Assembly: GCA_910588555.1 (NCBI GenBank)
Contig: CAJUPC010000004.1
Location: forward strand, 6,878-70,877
Length of the DNA stretch: 64,000 nt
Direction of reading: 5' to 3'
From: Candidatus Gastranaerophilales bacterium
GTDB taxonomy: Bacteria > Cyanobacteriota > Vampirovibrionia > Gastranaerophilales > Gastranaerophilaceae
Shown here: positions 8,120-19,369 of the stretch, one piece after another
Layout of the letters: every line of letters begins with the position of its first letter
How positions within the stretch are numbered: position 1 is the stretch's first letter
Notes under the pieces: model-generated
Database searches by the model: none
Seen by the model: the letters and a program-made list of their open reading frames with translations, nothing else
What the model was told of the DNA's origin: nothing
Program-made: the position numbers and the translations under genes

Positions 8120-8548
8120 ATGAGACACCAAACTAAAAAACATACGCTTGGAAAGGCAAAGGATCAAAGAGATGCTTTGTTGCGTTCTTTAGCGACTGAA
8201 CTTTTTGTACACGGTGAAATCAAAACAACTATGGCAAGAGCAAAAGCTTTAAGACCATACGCTGAAGAAATTATCACCCTTGCAAAAAGAGGCGACCTTC
8301 ACGCTCGCCGTCAAGCAGCTAAATTCATTTTTGACAAAGAAACTGGCAAATTCATGGATTTAGCAACAGGAGAAGTTTTCGAAGCTCCTGCAGCTGATAA
8401 AAAATTGGCTGAAGAAACAGTTTTGAGAAAACTTTTTGTTGTAATCGGCAAAAAATATTCTGACCGTCAAGGCGGATATACCAGAATATTCAGATTGCCT
8501 CCAAGACGCGGTGACGCTTCTGAAATGGCTTTAATCCAATTGGTATAA
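8120..8548 (+). CDS. rplQ: 50S ribosomal protein L17
   Basis: 142 residues starting [11 protein letters not shown], close to the usual M-R-H-x3-G-x-K-L-x-R motif. It is longer than the typical 115-125 because of an insertion around residues 70-100 ([15 protein letters not shown]). The C-terminus with [10 protein letters not shown] is standard. truA follows after 3 bases. Confidence 0.94.
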   Translation: MRHQTKKHTLGKAKDQRDALLRSLATELFVHGEIKTTMARAKALRPYAEEIITLAKRGDLHARRQAAKFIFDKETGKFMDLATGEVFEAPAADKKLAEETVLRKLFVVIGKKYSDRQGGYTRIFRLPPRRGDASEMALIQLV

Positions 8549-8551
8549 GCC

Positions 8552-9322
8552 ATGCGTTATACGCTTCAAGTTCAGTATGTAGGAAAAGATTATGCCGGAA
8601 GTCAAATTCAATTTGAGAATGGGATAGAAATCGGACCGACAGTACAGGGAGAACTTGAAAAAGCATTAAGTACATTGATAATCGGCGGCAAAGCCGCCGA
8701 CAATATAACCCGACAGGTTAAAACAGTCTTTTCCGGACGAACTGACAGAGGGGTAAATTCAATCGGGCAGGTAGTTCATTTTGACACAGACAAATCTATT
8801 GTTGCTTCAAAGTTTGTCTATCAGTTAAATGAAATACTCCCAAAAACTATTTCTGTCAGTGATTTGAAAGTTGTTGATGAAAAATTTCACGCCCAAAAGT
8901 CCGCAAAGAGAAGGCATTATAAATATATTTTTGTTAATCGAAAATATAAAAATGCATTTGACGGCGACTTGATGAGAGTAAAGTTTGACATTGATATTGA
9001 AAGAATGCAAAAAGCTTTGAACTATCTTCTTGGCGAACATGATTTCTCAAGTTTTAAAAGTTCCGGTACGCTTAACCCGAGCAAGATTTGTTTTATTGAA
9101 AAGGCGCAAGTTGAAAAACAAGGCGATAAAGTTATTATTGATATTGTTGGAAACAGGTTTCTATATAATATGGTAAGAACTATTGTCGGAACCCTTTTAG
9201 AAATAGAAGGGCATAACCTGCAAGCTGAGCATATGAAAGAAGTTCTTGAAATGTGTGACAGACGCAAAGCAGGTCAAACAGTCAGTCCGTATGGTCTGAC
9301 ATTGATTAAAGTAGAATACTAA
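8552..9322 (+). CDS. truA: tRNA pseudouridine(38-40) synthase
   Basis: 256-residue TruA, which isomerises uridines 38-40 in the anticodon arm. The catalytic aspartate is D65 in S-G-R-T-D-R-G-V. The conserved Y-N-M-V-R-x-I-V-G-T-L block is near residue 205. The order rplQ-truA-rplM-rpsI is the one seen in cyanobacteria. It starts 3 bases after the rplQ stop, so it is cotranscribed and possibly coupled. Confidence 0.95.
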   Translation: MRYTLQVQYVGKDYAGSQIQFENGIEIGPTVQGELEKALSTLIIGGKAADNITRQVKTVFSGRTDRGVNSIGQVVHFDTDKSIVASKFVYQLNEILPKTISVSDLKVVDEKFHAQKSAKRRHYKYIFVNRKYKNAFDGDLMRVKFDIDIERMQKALNYLLGEHDFSSFKSSGTLNPSKICFIEKAQVEKQGDKVIIDIVGNRFLYNMVRTIVGTLLEIEGHNLQAEHMKEVLEMCDRRKAGQTVSPYGLTLIKVEY

Positions 9323-9346
9323 ATCACCGTTGTCGAGTATTTTGTC

Positions 9347-9374
9347 TTGAAATAGAGCCAAAGTTTGTTAAATA
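9347..9374 (+). promoter_or_regulatory. promoter of rplM-rpsI
   Basis: TTGAAA (9347-9352), 16-base spacer, TAAATA (9369-9374) in the 122-base gap between truA and rplM. About 70 bases of leader follow. Confidence 0.45.
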
Positions 9375-9444
9375 TGAATTTACAAAATACGGCAAAATGG
9401 CAAAGTAATTGGCGCAGATGGTGAAATAAAAATGGAGATAAAGC

Positions 9445-9882
9445 ATGAAAACATATTCAGCAAAACCTCTTGAAGTAGAAAGAAAATGGTATTTAATTGA
9501 CGCTGAGGGCGAAGTTCTCGGCAGATTGGCTACCAGAGTCGCTAATATTCTTAGAGGAAAAAATAAACCTGAATACACTCCTAATGTTGATACAGGCGAT
9601 TTTGTAATCGTTATCAACGCTGAAAAAGTTGTTGTATCAGGTAAAAAAGAAACTGATAAAATTTATTACCACCACACAGGATTCCCCGGTGGTTTGAAAT
9701 CAGCTAGCGTAAAAGAATTACGTGAAAAAGATGCAAGACTTTTAATTGAAAAAGCAGTTAAAGGTATGTTGCAGCACAATACATTGGGTGATACTCAATT
9801 CACAAAATTAAAAGTTTACAACGGATCAGAACATCCGCATGCAGCACAAAAACCAATCGTGTTGGAAAAGGAGGCTAAATAA
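9445..9882 (+). CDS. rplM: 50S ribosomal protein L13
   Basis: 145-residue L13, an early 50S assembly protein. Family blocks [16 protein letters not shown] and the conserved [13 protein letters not shown] are present. The ribosome site is GGAGATAAAGC. The stop overlaps the rpsI start by one base (TAATG). Confidence 0.97.
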   Translation: MKTYSAKPLEVERKWYLIDAEGEVLGRLATRVANILRGKNKPEYTPNVDTGDFVIVINAEKVVVSGKKETDKIYYHHTGFPGGLKSASVKELREKDARLLIEKAVKGMLQHNTLGDTQFTKLKVYNGSEHPHAAQKPIVLEKEAK

Positions 9883-10277
9883 TGGCAGATAAAGAAATTA
9901 TGGCTACAGGACGTAGAAAAACTTCTATCGCGGTTGTAAAACTTGTAAAAGGTAAAGGCAGAATTTTTGTTAACGGTAAAACTTTGAAAAACTATATCGG
10001 AAACAGACCTGCTATCGAAATGTTAGTTTATAGACCTTTGGTTTTAACTGACAATCAAGAAAAATACGATGTAAAAGTTAAAGCAGTTGGCGGCGGTATC
10101 GTTGCTCAATGTGGAGCTATGAGACATGGTATTTCAAGAGCATTGGTTAAAGTTAATGAAGAATACAAAAACGTATTACGTTTAGAAGGCTTATTAACTC
10201 GTGACCCGCGTGTTAAAGAACGTAAAAAATACGGTCGCAAACGTGCAAGAAAACGCTTCCAATTCTCAAAAAGATAG
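9882..10277 (+). CDS. rpsI: 30S ribosomal protein S9
   Basis: 131-residue S9, whose C-terminal tail reaches the P-site tRNA. Motifs A-T-G-R-R-K-T-S-I-A and G-L-L-T-R-D-P-R are present, and the protein ends with the canonical lysine/arginine tail ...F-S-K-R. It is translationally coupled to rplM by TAATG and is the last gene of this transcription unit. Confidence 0.97.
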   Translation: MADKEIMATGRRKTSIAVVKLVKGKGRIFVNGKTLKNYIGNRPAIEMLVYRPLVLTDNQEKYDVKVKAVGGGIVAQCGAMRHGISRALVKVNEEYKNVLRLEGLLTRDPRVKERKKYGRKRARKRFQFSKR

Positions 10278-10298
10278 TATATACAAATATATATTTCA

Positions 10299-10327
10299 AA
10301 GGACGGCAGAAATGCCGTTCTTTTTTA
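10299..10327 (+). terminator. intrinsic terminator after rpsI
   Basis: GGACGGCA-GAAA-TGCCGTTC followed by six T. Strong GNRA-like loop. Confidence 0.85.
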
Positions 10328-10362
10328 TTATTTCTGCTATAATAAAATAAAGAGGGAACAAT

Positions 10363-10977
10363 ATGAACAAAGGTTTATTTATAACATTTGAGGGTGCAGA
10401 TGGCTGCGGTAAAACTACACAGATGAGGCTGCTTGCACAATATTTGGAAAAACAAGGGAAAGATGTTTTGATTACACGTGAACCGGGCGGAAAAGGCCTT
10501 GGTGAAAAGGTTAGAGAAATTCTTTTGAATTATGACGGAGAAGTTTCTGACAGATGTGAGTCATTTCTTTTTCTTGCTGACCGTGCACAAAATATTGATA
10601 TAATTATTAATCCTGCTGTTGAACAGGGCAAAATTGTTCTTTGCGACAGGCACACCGATTCAACTGTTGCATATCAGGGGTATGGAAGAGGCCTTGATAT
10701 TGCTAGGATTAATATGTTGAATAATCTTGCTACAAACGGCAGAAAACCTGATTTGACTTTTGTTTTTGATATTGATATCGAAACTTCAATGAAGCGTGTC
10801 GGTAGTGATAAAGACCGAATGGAAAGCGCAGGAAAGGAATTTCATAACCGCGTAAGATATGGTTATCTTGAACTGGCAAAACAAGAACCTGACAGGATTA
10901 GAGTTGTTGACGCTGCTAAATCTATTGAAGATATTCATCAGAATGTTGTCAAAATTTTTGAGGAATTGACATTCTGA
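10363..10977 (+). CDS. tmk: thymidylate kinase
   Basis: 204-residue kinase that phosphorylates dTMP to dTDP. The P-loop is G11-A-D-G-C-G-K-T18. The D-R-H motif begins at D95 in the position of the family DR(Y/H). The T-R-E-P-G-G block (38-43) binds the nucleotide monophosphate. The ribosome site AGAGGGAAC precedes the ATG. The 3' end overlaps the opposing gene by 40 bases. Confidence 0.95.
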   Translation: MNKGLFITFEGADGCGKTTQMRLLAQYLEKQGKDVLITREPGGKGLGEKVREILLNYDGEVSDRCESFLFLADRAQNIDIIINPAVEQGKIVLCDRHTDSTVAYQGYGRGLDIARINMLNNLATNGRKPDLTFVFDIDIETSMKRVGSDKDRMESAGKEFHNRVRYGYLELAKQEPDRIRVVDAAKSIEDIHQNVVKIFEELTF

Positions 10978-11606
10978 TATGAAGGATGAGATAAAGCATG
11001 CGGATTTTTTACAACATCAATAACATTGAAGTTTTTGAATGTTGAAACCTGTTTTATATTATCAGGGTTTTTAGTGTTTTCACGTGCAAGTATTGCGCCT
11101 ACAATTGCCTCAAGTTGTGACATAGGCATCATATTTACAGGTAAATCAAGTCCCCATTCCATTTTTAATGCCTGTTGTAAAAATTTGCAATCAGCGGGTG
11201 AACGCTCTTTATAGCAGGAATTCAAATTCAGACTCTGACGTGTCAGGTATAGTTCAAATCTGTTGATTTCAATTCCCTGTTCCATAAGCGAATTAAAATA
11301 TTCACATCCGCGTGTAGAATATCTCTGCGTCCAGCTTTCACGGTTTGGAATTAAAGGGTTTGTTGCAACCATTTGGTAAGGCTTACCTAGAATTCTCCAT
11401 TTGCCGTTAAGCATAGTTCTGTCCCACACAAGTGATATACAAATTTTTGAATATTTTAAACCTGAATAATTGTCAAAAAAATGTATAACGTCGTTCATCG
11501 TGTATAATTTATCAACGAGAATTAAGTTGTTGTCTTCATCAAGAATAGCAAGACCGCTGTCCATTCCTGATGAGGCGGCTAAAGATAAACCTACATAATA
11601 ATTCAT
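10938..11606 (-). CDS. possible DUF429-like RNase H-fold protein
   Basis: 222 residues. The first strand M-N-Y-Y-V-G-L-S-L-A-A followed by a second strand G-L-A-I-L-D-E-D resembles the start of DUF429 predicted nucleases, and the I-C-I-S-L-V-W-D strand is compatible. However, the first-strand acidic residue typical of active enzymes is not present, so activity is doubtful. The gene ends within tmk (40-base antisense overlap) and lies 2 bases downstream of map, so it is probably the last gene of an adk-map-this operon. It could equally be a lineage-specific protein of unknown role. Confidence 0.5.
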   Translation of the reverse strand: MNYYVGLSLAASSGMDSGLAILDEDNNLILVDKLYTMNDVIHFFDNYSGLKYSKICISLVWDRTMLNGKWRILGKPYQMVATNPLIPNRESWTQRYSTRGCEYFNSLMEQGIEINRFELYLTRQSLNLNSCYKERSPADCKFLQQALKMEWGLDLPVNMMPMSQLEAIVGAILARENTKNPDNIKQVSTFKNFNVIDVVKNPHALSHPSYQNVNSSKILTTF

Positions 11607-11608
11607 TT

Positions 11609-12361
11609 TTACTCCATTAATTGTGTAATGATTAAGTTGCCGTCTTCAGTGGCAAGAACAGTATGTTCAAAATGTGCAGATGGTTTGCCGTCTTTTGTGC
11701 TTACTGTCCATTCATCGTCAGAAACTTCAACTTCATCACAGCCCAAATTTAACATGGGTTCAATTGCAATTGCGGTGTTTGGTTTGATTAATGTATGGTC
11801 GCCCACTCTGTAATTAAACAAAAACGGGTCTTCATGCATTTCGTGCCCAACGCCGTGACCGCCGTATTGACGAACAATTCCCATTTTTTCACGCTTTGCG
11901 ACATCTTCAATAGCACCTGAAATATCATCTAAGATATTTCCTGCTCTCATTTTTGCAATACCTGCAAACAAAGCTTCTTCGGTTGTTTTTAAAAGTCTTT
12001 GAACTTCAGCCGATACATTGCCTACAGGATATGTCCAAGCTCCGTCACCTACCATACCGGCATAAGTTGCGCCGACATCTATGCTTATAATGTCGCCTTC
12101 TTTTACTTTAATATTTTCATTTGGAATTCCGTGTACAACTTGTTCGTTAATTGAAGCACAAATACATCCCGGAAAACCGTGATAACCTAAAAATGTCGGG
12201 ATAGCGCGTTCTTTTTTGATGATTGAATGTGCAATATCGTCCAGTTCTTTTGTGCTGATACCCGGTTCAATAACATCTTTCATTTTTTGATGAACAAGAG
12301 CTACAATGTGTCCTGCATGTCGCATTCTCTTTATTTCATCACGTGATTTTCTGTTAATCAT
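11609..12361 (-). CDS. map: methionine aminopeptidase, type I
   Basis: 250-residue dinuclear-metal aminopeptidase that removes the initiator Met. The ligands are visible in order: D95, D106 (G-D-G-A-W), H169 (G-G-H-G-V-G-H), E201 (I-E-P-M-L) and E232 (F-E-H-T-V). Substrate-binding H77 and H176 are also present. Its ATG overlaps the adk stop by four bases (ATGA). The usual order adk-map-infA is broken here. Confidence 0.96.
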   Translation of the reverse strand: MINRKSRDEIKRMRHAGHIVALVHQKMKDVIEPGISTKELDDIAHSIIKKERAIPTFLGYHGFPGCICASINEQVVHGIPNENIKVKEGDIISIDVGATYAGMVGDGAWTYPVGNVSAEVQRLLKTTEEALFAGIAKMRAGNILDDISGAIEDVAKREKMGIVRQYGGHGVGHEMHEDPFLFNYRVGDHTLIKPNTAIAIEPMLNLGCDEVEVSDDEWTVSTKDGKPSAHFEHTVLATEDGNLIITQLME

Positions 12362-13086
12362 TTAATAACCTCTAATAATCGGTTCCAAACTTCATCGATA
12401 GTACCATTTGCGTCAATTGATTTTAGAACACCCATATTTTTATAATAGTCAATTAATGGTGCAGTTTCGCGGTTGTAAGTGTCAAATCTTGATTGAGCGA
12501 TTTCTCTTGTATCGTCTTTTCTTTGAGTAAGTTCTCCGCCGCATTTATCACATACGCCTTCATGTTCAGGAGCTTTAAATGCCAAATTATAAATTTCTCC
12601 GCATTTTGAGCAAGAACGACGGTTTACAATTCTTTCGACAAGAATACTTGTATCGATGTCAAAATAAATTGCCATAAATCTAACAGGTGTTGAACCGTTG
12701 ATTTCATTATTAATTTTAGTCAACTGCTCTGCCTGCTCCAAACTTCTCGGGAAACCGTCAAGAATATAGCCATCTTTGCAATCATCTTCGGATAATCTGT
12801 TTTTGATAATTCTTGAAACAAGTTCAACCGGAACAAGGTTACCTTTATCAATAAATTTTTTAGCTTCAATACCTGCAGGAGTTTCCGCTTTAATTTCTGC
12901 TCTCAATAAAGAACCTGTATCAACATGCGGAAAATTCAAATACTCAGCAAGTTTAGTTGTTTGTGTACCTTTGCCGCAAGCGGGAGGCCCTAAAAATATC
13001 AATTCTGTTTTCATATTTTGACTCTTTTCTTCGTTAATGTAATTATTTACCATATTAACAACATCAATACTTTTTGTTTCATTCAT
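12358..13086 (-). CDS. adk: adenylate kinase
   Basis: Interconverts AMP+ATP and 2 ADP. The core begins with the P-loop L-G-P-P-A-C-G-K-G-T-Q. The lid carries four cysteines (C-S-K-C ... C-D-K-C), i.e. the zinc-binding lid type. The start chosen is the ATG eight bases after AAGAGG. It gives about 24 residues in front of the normal M-K-T-E-L-I start; the internal ATG at 13014 has only a weak ribosome site. The extension is therefore probably real but unusual. Translation is coupled to map. Confidence 0.93.
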   Translation of the reverse strand: MNETKSIDVVNMVNNYINEEKSQNMKTELIFLGPPACGKGTQTTKLAEYLNFPHVDTGSLLRAEIKAETPAGIEAKKFIDKGNLVPVELVSRIIKNRLSEDDCKDGYILDGFPRSLEQAEQLTKINNEINGSTPVRFMAIYFDIDTSILVERIVNRRSCSKCGEIYNLAFKAPEHEGVCDKCGGELTQRKDDTREIAQSRFDTYNRETAPLIDYYKNMGVLKSIDANGTIDEVWNRLLEVIK

Positions 13087-13142
13087 TTGCATATCCTCTT
13101 ATAAAACAATTTTACATCACTCAAGACAGGAATTCAACAGCA

Positions 13143-13169
13143 TAAAAAAGACCCATTCGGGTCTTTTTT

Positions 13170-13170
<1 letters not shown>
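13143..13170 (-). terminator. intrinsic terminator after gyrB
   Basis: AAAAAAGACCC-ATT-CGGGTCTTTTTT, nearly perfect and usable on either strand. It separates gyrB from adk. Confidence 0.85.
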
Positions 13171-15713
<2,543 letters not shown>

Positions 15714-15861
15714 CTATTAGTCTAATCCCTTGTTAATATTGTATCACAAACACACTTATTTTACTAATTTTTAACAAAACATTACTATTAATCTGTTGGC
15801 GGTTTTGGAGAAAATTTTTTAGGCTTATGCTTTATTTGTAGAATTTATAAGGAGAAATTAT

Positions 15862-16155
15862 ATGTCTAAACATGTATTAAAATCTATCAAAAAAATTATT
15901 GAAGAAGCAGGAACTAACAATATTACTATTTTTACAGAACATTTAAAAATCGATGGAAATATTTTTATTCCCGAAGGAAAATGTGAAGAATGCCATGATG
16001 ACTATATAACACTTGAAAATGCTCTGGCTTGCAGACTTAACGATTACTGCAAATGTGACGGGGATGATTGTCAGTGTAATGATTATGTTTGTTTTAAATA
16101 TGATTGGTTGAATATTTGTATAGAGCATATTGTTGCTTATAGTATAGTTCAGTAG
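15862..16155 (+). CDS. hypothetical Cys/Asp-rich small protein
   Basis: 97 residues, unrecognised. It has nine cysteines: the C-x-x-C pair C-E-E-C near residue 40 and a cluster C-x-C-x4-C-x-C-x4-C at about 62-76. This suggests bound metal, although the pattern matches no finger I know. Ribosome site AAGGAGAAA is perfect. It has its own terminator and is monocistronic, divergent from gyrB across a 160-base gap. Confidence 0.6.
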   Translation: MSKHVLKSIKKIIEEAGTNNITIFTEHLKIDGNIFIPEGKCEECHDDYITLENALACRLNDYCKCDGDDCQCNDYVCFKYDWLNICIEHIVAYSIVQ

Positions 16156-16177
16156 CGGGGTTAAACCCGCTTTTTTA
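16154..16177 (+). terminator. intrinsic terminator
   Basis: AGCGGG-GTTAAA-CCCGCT followed by five further T. Overlaps the stop codon of the Cys-rich gene. Confidence 0.8.
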
Positions 16178-16205
16178 TTATGAGGAAAAAATATTATGTA
16201 AACAA

Positions 16206-16222
16206 ATGTTACAAAATGTGCA
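16206..16222 (+). promoter_or_regulatory. TGTTACA-type site
   Basis: ATGTTACA-AAA-TGTGCA, one good and one imperfect half of the dyad seen at 484. It lies 43 bases before TACTTTATAT, a -10-like element. The same spacing (44) to the same TACTTTATAT occurs before the gene at 60512. Confidence 0.4.
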
Positions 16223-16290
16223 AGTTGTGAAATTAGAGATTTTTAAAATACTTTATATGTGTAAGAGAGTAAAACATAAGGAGAGATGAG

Positions 16291-16617
16291 ATGACTTTTT
16301 TAGCGATAGATGCACAAAAGAATTTATTTACATTGCAAAAAAGCCAATTGCAATTTGAGCAAACTCTTGTAATGAGCAGAACAAATTACATTACAAAACA
16401 AATGGGTATCAGAGCACAAGAGCTTGATGGTACTGATACGGATCCGGATGAAGATGCAACTTATCTTGCGTTACAGCAAGAAGAGTCTTATCTAGAAACA
16501 AGGCAAGACTCGCTGGATTCTCAGATAAGCTTGATAGAAAATGAAATTTCAAGTTTGAAAAACCTTGTTAATAACAATATTAAATCTTCATGTCAGCTTA
16601 ACCTAATCGGCGGATAG
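16291..16617 (+). CDS. hypothetical coiled-coil protein
   Basis: 108 residues, unrecognised and mostly helical. The N-terminal 35 residues resemble the start of the 339-residue protein at 591 (T-x2-K-x4-F-E ... R-T). Residues about 55-95 are a coiled coil. A perfect AAGGAGAG ribosome site is present. The two relatives also share an upstream TGTTACA motif, so they may be co-regulated parts of one structure. The stop TAG belongs to a 3'-end repeat element. Confidence 0.6.
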   Translation: MTFLAIDAQKNLFTLQKSQLQFEQTLVMSRTNYITKQMGIRAQELDGTDTDPDEDATYLALQQEESYLETRQDSLDSQISLIENEISSLKNLVNNNIKSSCQLNLIGG

Positions 16618-16709
16618 CGCGAGTGAGCTGAGAGCGGAGGCTTGTCTGCAAATAAATAAAATTTATGCAGCAGACAACCGTAGACCCGTTAAACGCGCAC
16701 GAGCAAGAC
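16615..16709 (+). repeat. 3'-end repeat element, copy C
   Basis: Starts TAGCGCGAGTGAGCTGAG (TAG is the stop of the upstream gene) and ends TAGACCC-GTTAAACGCGCACGAGCAAGAC. The centre forms a hairpin, TTGTCTGC ... GCAGACAA. It lies between two convergent genes. Confidence 0.6.
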
Positions 16710-16722
16710 TGACAACAGTCGT

Positions 16723-17553
16723 TTATTTATGCAGCTCAACCGTATTCAACATCAAAGACGCAATAGTCATCGGGCCAACACCGCCCGGAACAGGTGATAT
16801 ATATGCGGCAGTCTTAGATAAAGCTTCAAAATCAACGTCGCCGCGGACTTTACCTGACTCATCTCGAAAAATTCCAACATCAACGATAACACAATCAGAT
16901 TTTATTATATTTTTTTCCCCTACTACATTTTTTCCCACTGCTGAAATTATTATATCAGCAGTTTTTATTATGTCTGAAAGATTTTTTGTATGACTGTGGC
17001 ACATTGTAACTGTCGCATTTCTTTGTAACAGCATTTGTGCAACTGGTTTGCCAACAAGGTTGGAACGCCCGATTACAACTGCATGTTTGCCCTCAAGTTT
17101 AATGTCATATTCATCAAGAAGCAATAATATACCTTTTGGAGTACATGGATAGACGTAAGGTTTTTCGCCTGAGAAAAGTTTTCCGCTGTTATATGTTGTA
17201 AGTCCGTCCACATCTTTTCCAGGTGAGATTGCGTCAATAATTTTGAATTTGTCAATATGTTCAGGCAAAGGCAATTGAACCAAAATTGCAGTTATATTTT
17301 TATCGTTGTTCAATTCTTGGATTTTATTCAATAATTCTTCTTCTGTAACGTGAGCGGGATATTCTATTACAATTGAATTAATCCCCAATTTTTCTGCGCA
17401 TTTTTTCTTGTTGTTTACATAAATTCTGCTGGAGGGCTCATCGCCAGCAAGGATTACGGCAAGAGTAGGCTTAACAGGCATGTTATCGAGTTTTGCCTTT
17501 AAGTCTTCAAATATTTTATCTCTCAGTTTTTTGCCATCTAAAATTATTGCCAT
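16723..17553 (-). CDS. folD: methylenetetrahydrofolate dehydrogenase/cyclohydrolase
   Basis: 276-residue bifunctional FolD that interconverts methylene-, methenyl- and formyl-tetrahydrofolate with NADP. It contains Y-V-x-N-K-K-K (catalytic lysine), V-Q-L-P-L-P, the Rossmann segment G-R-S-N-L-V-G-K-P and the C-terminal P-G-G-V-G-P-M-T. It begins 2 bases after the CooC-like gene, in a minus-strand chain with a core methionine-synthase-like gene; all three concern one-carbon chemistry. Confidence 0.95.
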   Translation of the reverse strand: MAIILDGKKLRDKIFEDLKAKLDNMPVKPTLAVILAGDEPSSRIYVNNKKKCAEKLGINSIVIEYPAHVTEEELLNKIQELNNDKNITAILVQLPLPEHIDKFKIIDAISPGKDVDGLTTYNSGKLFSGEKPYVYPCTPKGILLLLDEYDIKLEGKHAVVIGRSNLVGKPVAQMLLQRNATVTMCHSHTKNLSDIIKTADIIISAVGKNVVGEKNIIKSDCVIVDVGIFRDESGKVRGDVDFEALSKTAAYISPVPGGVGPMTIASLMLNTVELHK

Positions 17554-17555
17554 GT

Positions 17556-18308
17556 TTACTCCCTGTTCTGCGGTAAATTTAATCTGAAATAGAACTGTTT
17601 TATTGCTTCTTGAACAACTTTAGATTCTTTTTCCATTTTCTTTGTTTCAAGTTCTTTGTCAGTCGGGATTACTCCGAGAACATCCAAATCATAACGCTTT
17701 AAAAGTTCATAAACATTCGTTAAATCGGAATTTGCTGCATTATTTATAATAACACCTAATTGGTTACCTGCTGCATATTTAGCGCTGAATTCTTCTATAC
17801 GCTTAGCAAGATGTGCACTTTCATCTGTGGGATTTGCTATTATTAATGTTGTATCAATGTCAGTGTCAACAAGCTGATTAAGATATTTCAAATCAAATTC
17901 GCAGTCAAAAATTACGATATCATATCTGTCAATAAGTTTTAAAACAGCATCGTTTATTTGTCCCGTAATCGGACATCTGCAGTCTTTTGAACCTACAAAC
18001 CATGAAACAATAATATCTACATTTTCATCCAGTGAAACAACAATATCTTCCATTGCCCACTCGACAAATTCCTGTTTTGACATCCCCTCGGGTATACCTG
18101 TTTTATATTCGTGTTTGCCGCTTCTGATACCGTAAATGGTGTTTCTGATATCAAGTCCGAAGCTGTGCCCGAGTTCGCCCGTCAAATCATTATCAAACAA
18201 AAGTATTGATTTATCGGGAAAATTTTCCTGAAAAATCCTCAAAAATGCTTTTGCAACCGTTGTTTTTCCGCTACCGCTCTTTCCTGTTACAGCTAATTTA
18301 AACGACAT
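17556..18308 (-). CDS. CooC-like nickel-insertion ATPase
   Basis: 250-residue P-loop ATPase of the MinD/ParA (SIMIBI) class. It has a deviant Walker A, K-S-G-S-G-K-T-T at about 10-17, and V-I-F-D-C-E in the Walker B position. CooC proteins load Ni into carbon-monoxide dehydrogenase. The F-V-G-S-K-D-C-R-C-P segment near 105-115 gives a C-x-C pair as in CooC metal-binding motifs. The start overlaps the preceding methyltransferase by 11 bases. No CODH/ACS subunit is in the window, so the client is unknown. It could also serve another corrinoid or metalloprotein. Confidence 0.65.
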   Translation of the reverse strand: MSFKLAVTGKSGSGKTTVAKAFLRIFQENFPDKSILLFDNDLTGELGHSFGLDIRNTIYGIRSGKHEYKTGIPEGMSKQEFVEWAMEDIVVSLDENVDIIVSWFVGSKDCRCPITGQINDAVLKLIDRYDIVIFDCEFDLKYLNQLVDTDIDTTLIIANPTDESAHLAKRIEEFSAKYAAGNQLGVIINNAANSDLTNVYELLKRYDLDVLGVIPTDKELETKKMEKESKVVQEAIKQFYFRLNLPQNRE

Positions 18309-19362
18309 GATACCTTTCTTTTAGTTTATCTGATAACTGTTTGGTTAAATTCATAGCTTTTTCTGCAAGCTCTTTGCTCAGTGAACCCGCTCCGCAAGAA
18401 GGGGTTATGAGCGAATTTTCTATAATAATTTTCTCATTAATTCCTTTTTTGGTCAAATAGTTTACAGCATTTTCAAAAACTTGAACAGCTTTTTCCAAAT
18501 CAAGTTTTTCCAATTCGTTTGTATCCAGGGTTGGAATTACTCCCCACGCAATTTTTCCGCCTGTTTCAAGGTGTTTTTTGATATGTTCGCTGAAAGTGCT
18601 TAAGTTTTCGGCATAAGAATATGCGTCAAGATTTATGATATTTACACCGGCTTTTATCGGGACTCTCCAATCACATTTTCCACAACAGTGTATGGCACTC
18701 AAACCGCCATTTGTTTTAATTATATCTGAAACGGATTTAATCATTTCAATTACATCTTCCTGTGAAATAGTTATAAATGCGGAAGTTCCGAGTTGTGAAA
18801 TTGAAGGTTCGTCAATGAAAATAATCGGAGTTGTATCGGAATTTGCCTCTTTTATTTGTTTAATCTGCCACAGAGCTTTGAGTGACAATGTTTTTACGAT
18901 AATTTCTCTTAAGGTTTCATCGTAAAACGCGCATTTGCCGTTTTTATCTACAAGTGTTGTTGATAGTGTAAAAGGCCCTGTTACTTGTCCTTTGGCAAAA
19001 TATGGTTTTGTGTCTTTTATAAATTGAATGTAATTTGGAAATGATAAGGAAGTGTTTATTGAATATTTTTCTATTATGCTGCTGTCATTTCCGATTTCTT
19101 CGTAATCGGCAAAAAATTGTTCAATATCTTCAAAAAATTCGTCGCACTCTGTATCTAAATAATCTTTATCAGAAAAAAACGAAGGCATGTTTCCCAAAAA
19201 TTGGAGTATCATGTCTTCGTTTTTATTTATTTTTGCTAACTGTGGCCAAAACGGAATTCTGTTAAAATTTGTTTTAACGATTTCCATTGCTTCTTCCAAA
19301 TTGTTATGAGGCAGAGAGCCTATAGCCATGCATTCAAGTGTCAATTCGGAAGTTTGGCTCAT
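18298..19362 (-). CDS. UROD/MetE-like methyltransferase (core methionine synthase-like)
   Basis: 354 residues of the UroD/MetE-like TIM-barrel superfamily. The start block A-I-G-S-L-P-H ... I-P-F-W-P-Q-L matches proteins annotated as folate-independent core methionine synthases. A zinc site is suggested by I-H-C-C-G-K-C-D-W near 230 and a C near the C-terminus (S-C-G-A-G-S-L). The N-terminal folate-binding domain of full MetE is absent. Such core enzymes take methyl groups from corrinoid proteins. The ATG at 19362 after AGGTGA is preferred. It is sandwiched between rplI and the CooC-like gene. Confidence 0.65.
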   Translation of the reverse strand: MSQTSELTLECMAIGSLPHNNLEEAMEIVKTNFNRIPFWPQLAKINKNEDMILQFLGNMPSFFSDKDYLDTECDEFFEDIEQFFADYEEIGNDSSIIEKYSINTSLSFPNYIQFIKDTKPYFAKGQVTGPFTLSTTLVDKNGKCAFYDETLREIIVKTLSLKALWQIKQIKEANSDTTPIIFIDEPSISQLGTSAFITISQEDVIEMIKSVSDIIKTNGGLSAIHCCGKCDWRVPIKAGVNIINLDAYSYAENLSTFSEHIKKHLETGGKIAWGVIPTLDTNELEKLDLEKAVQVFENAVNYLTKKGINEKIIIENSLITPSCGAGSLSKELAEKAMNLTKQLSDKLKERYHVV

Positions 19363-19369
19363 CAATCAC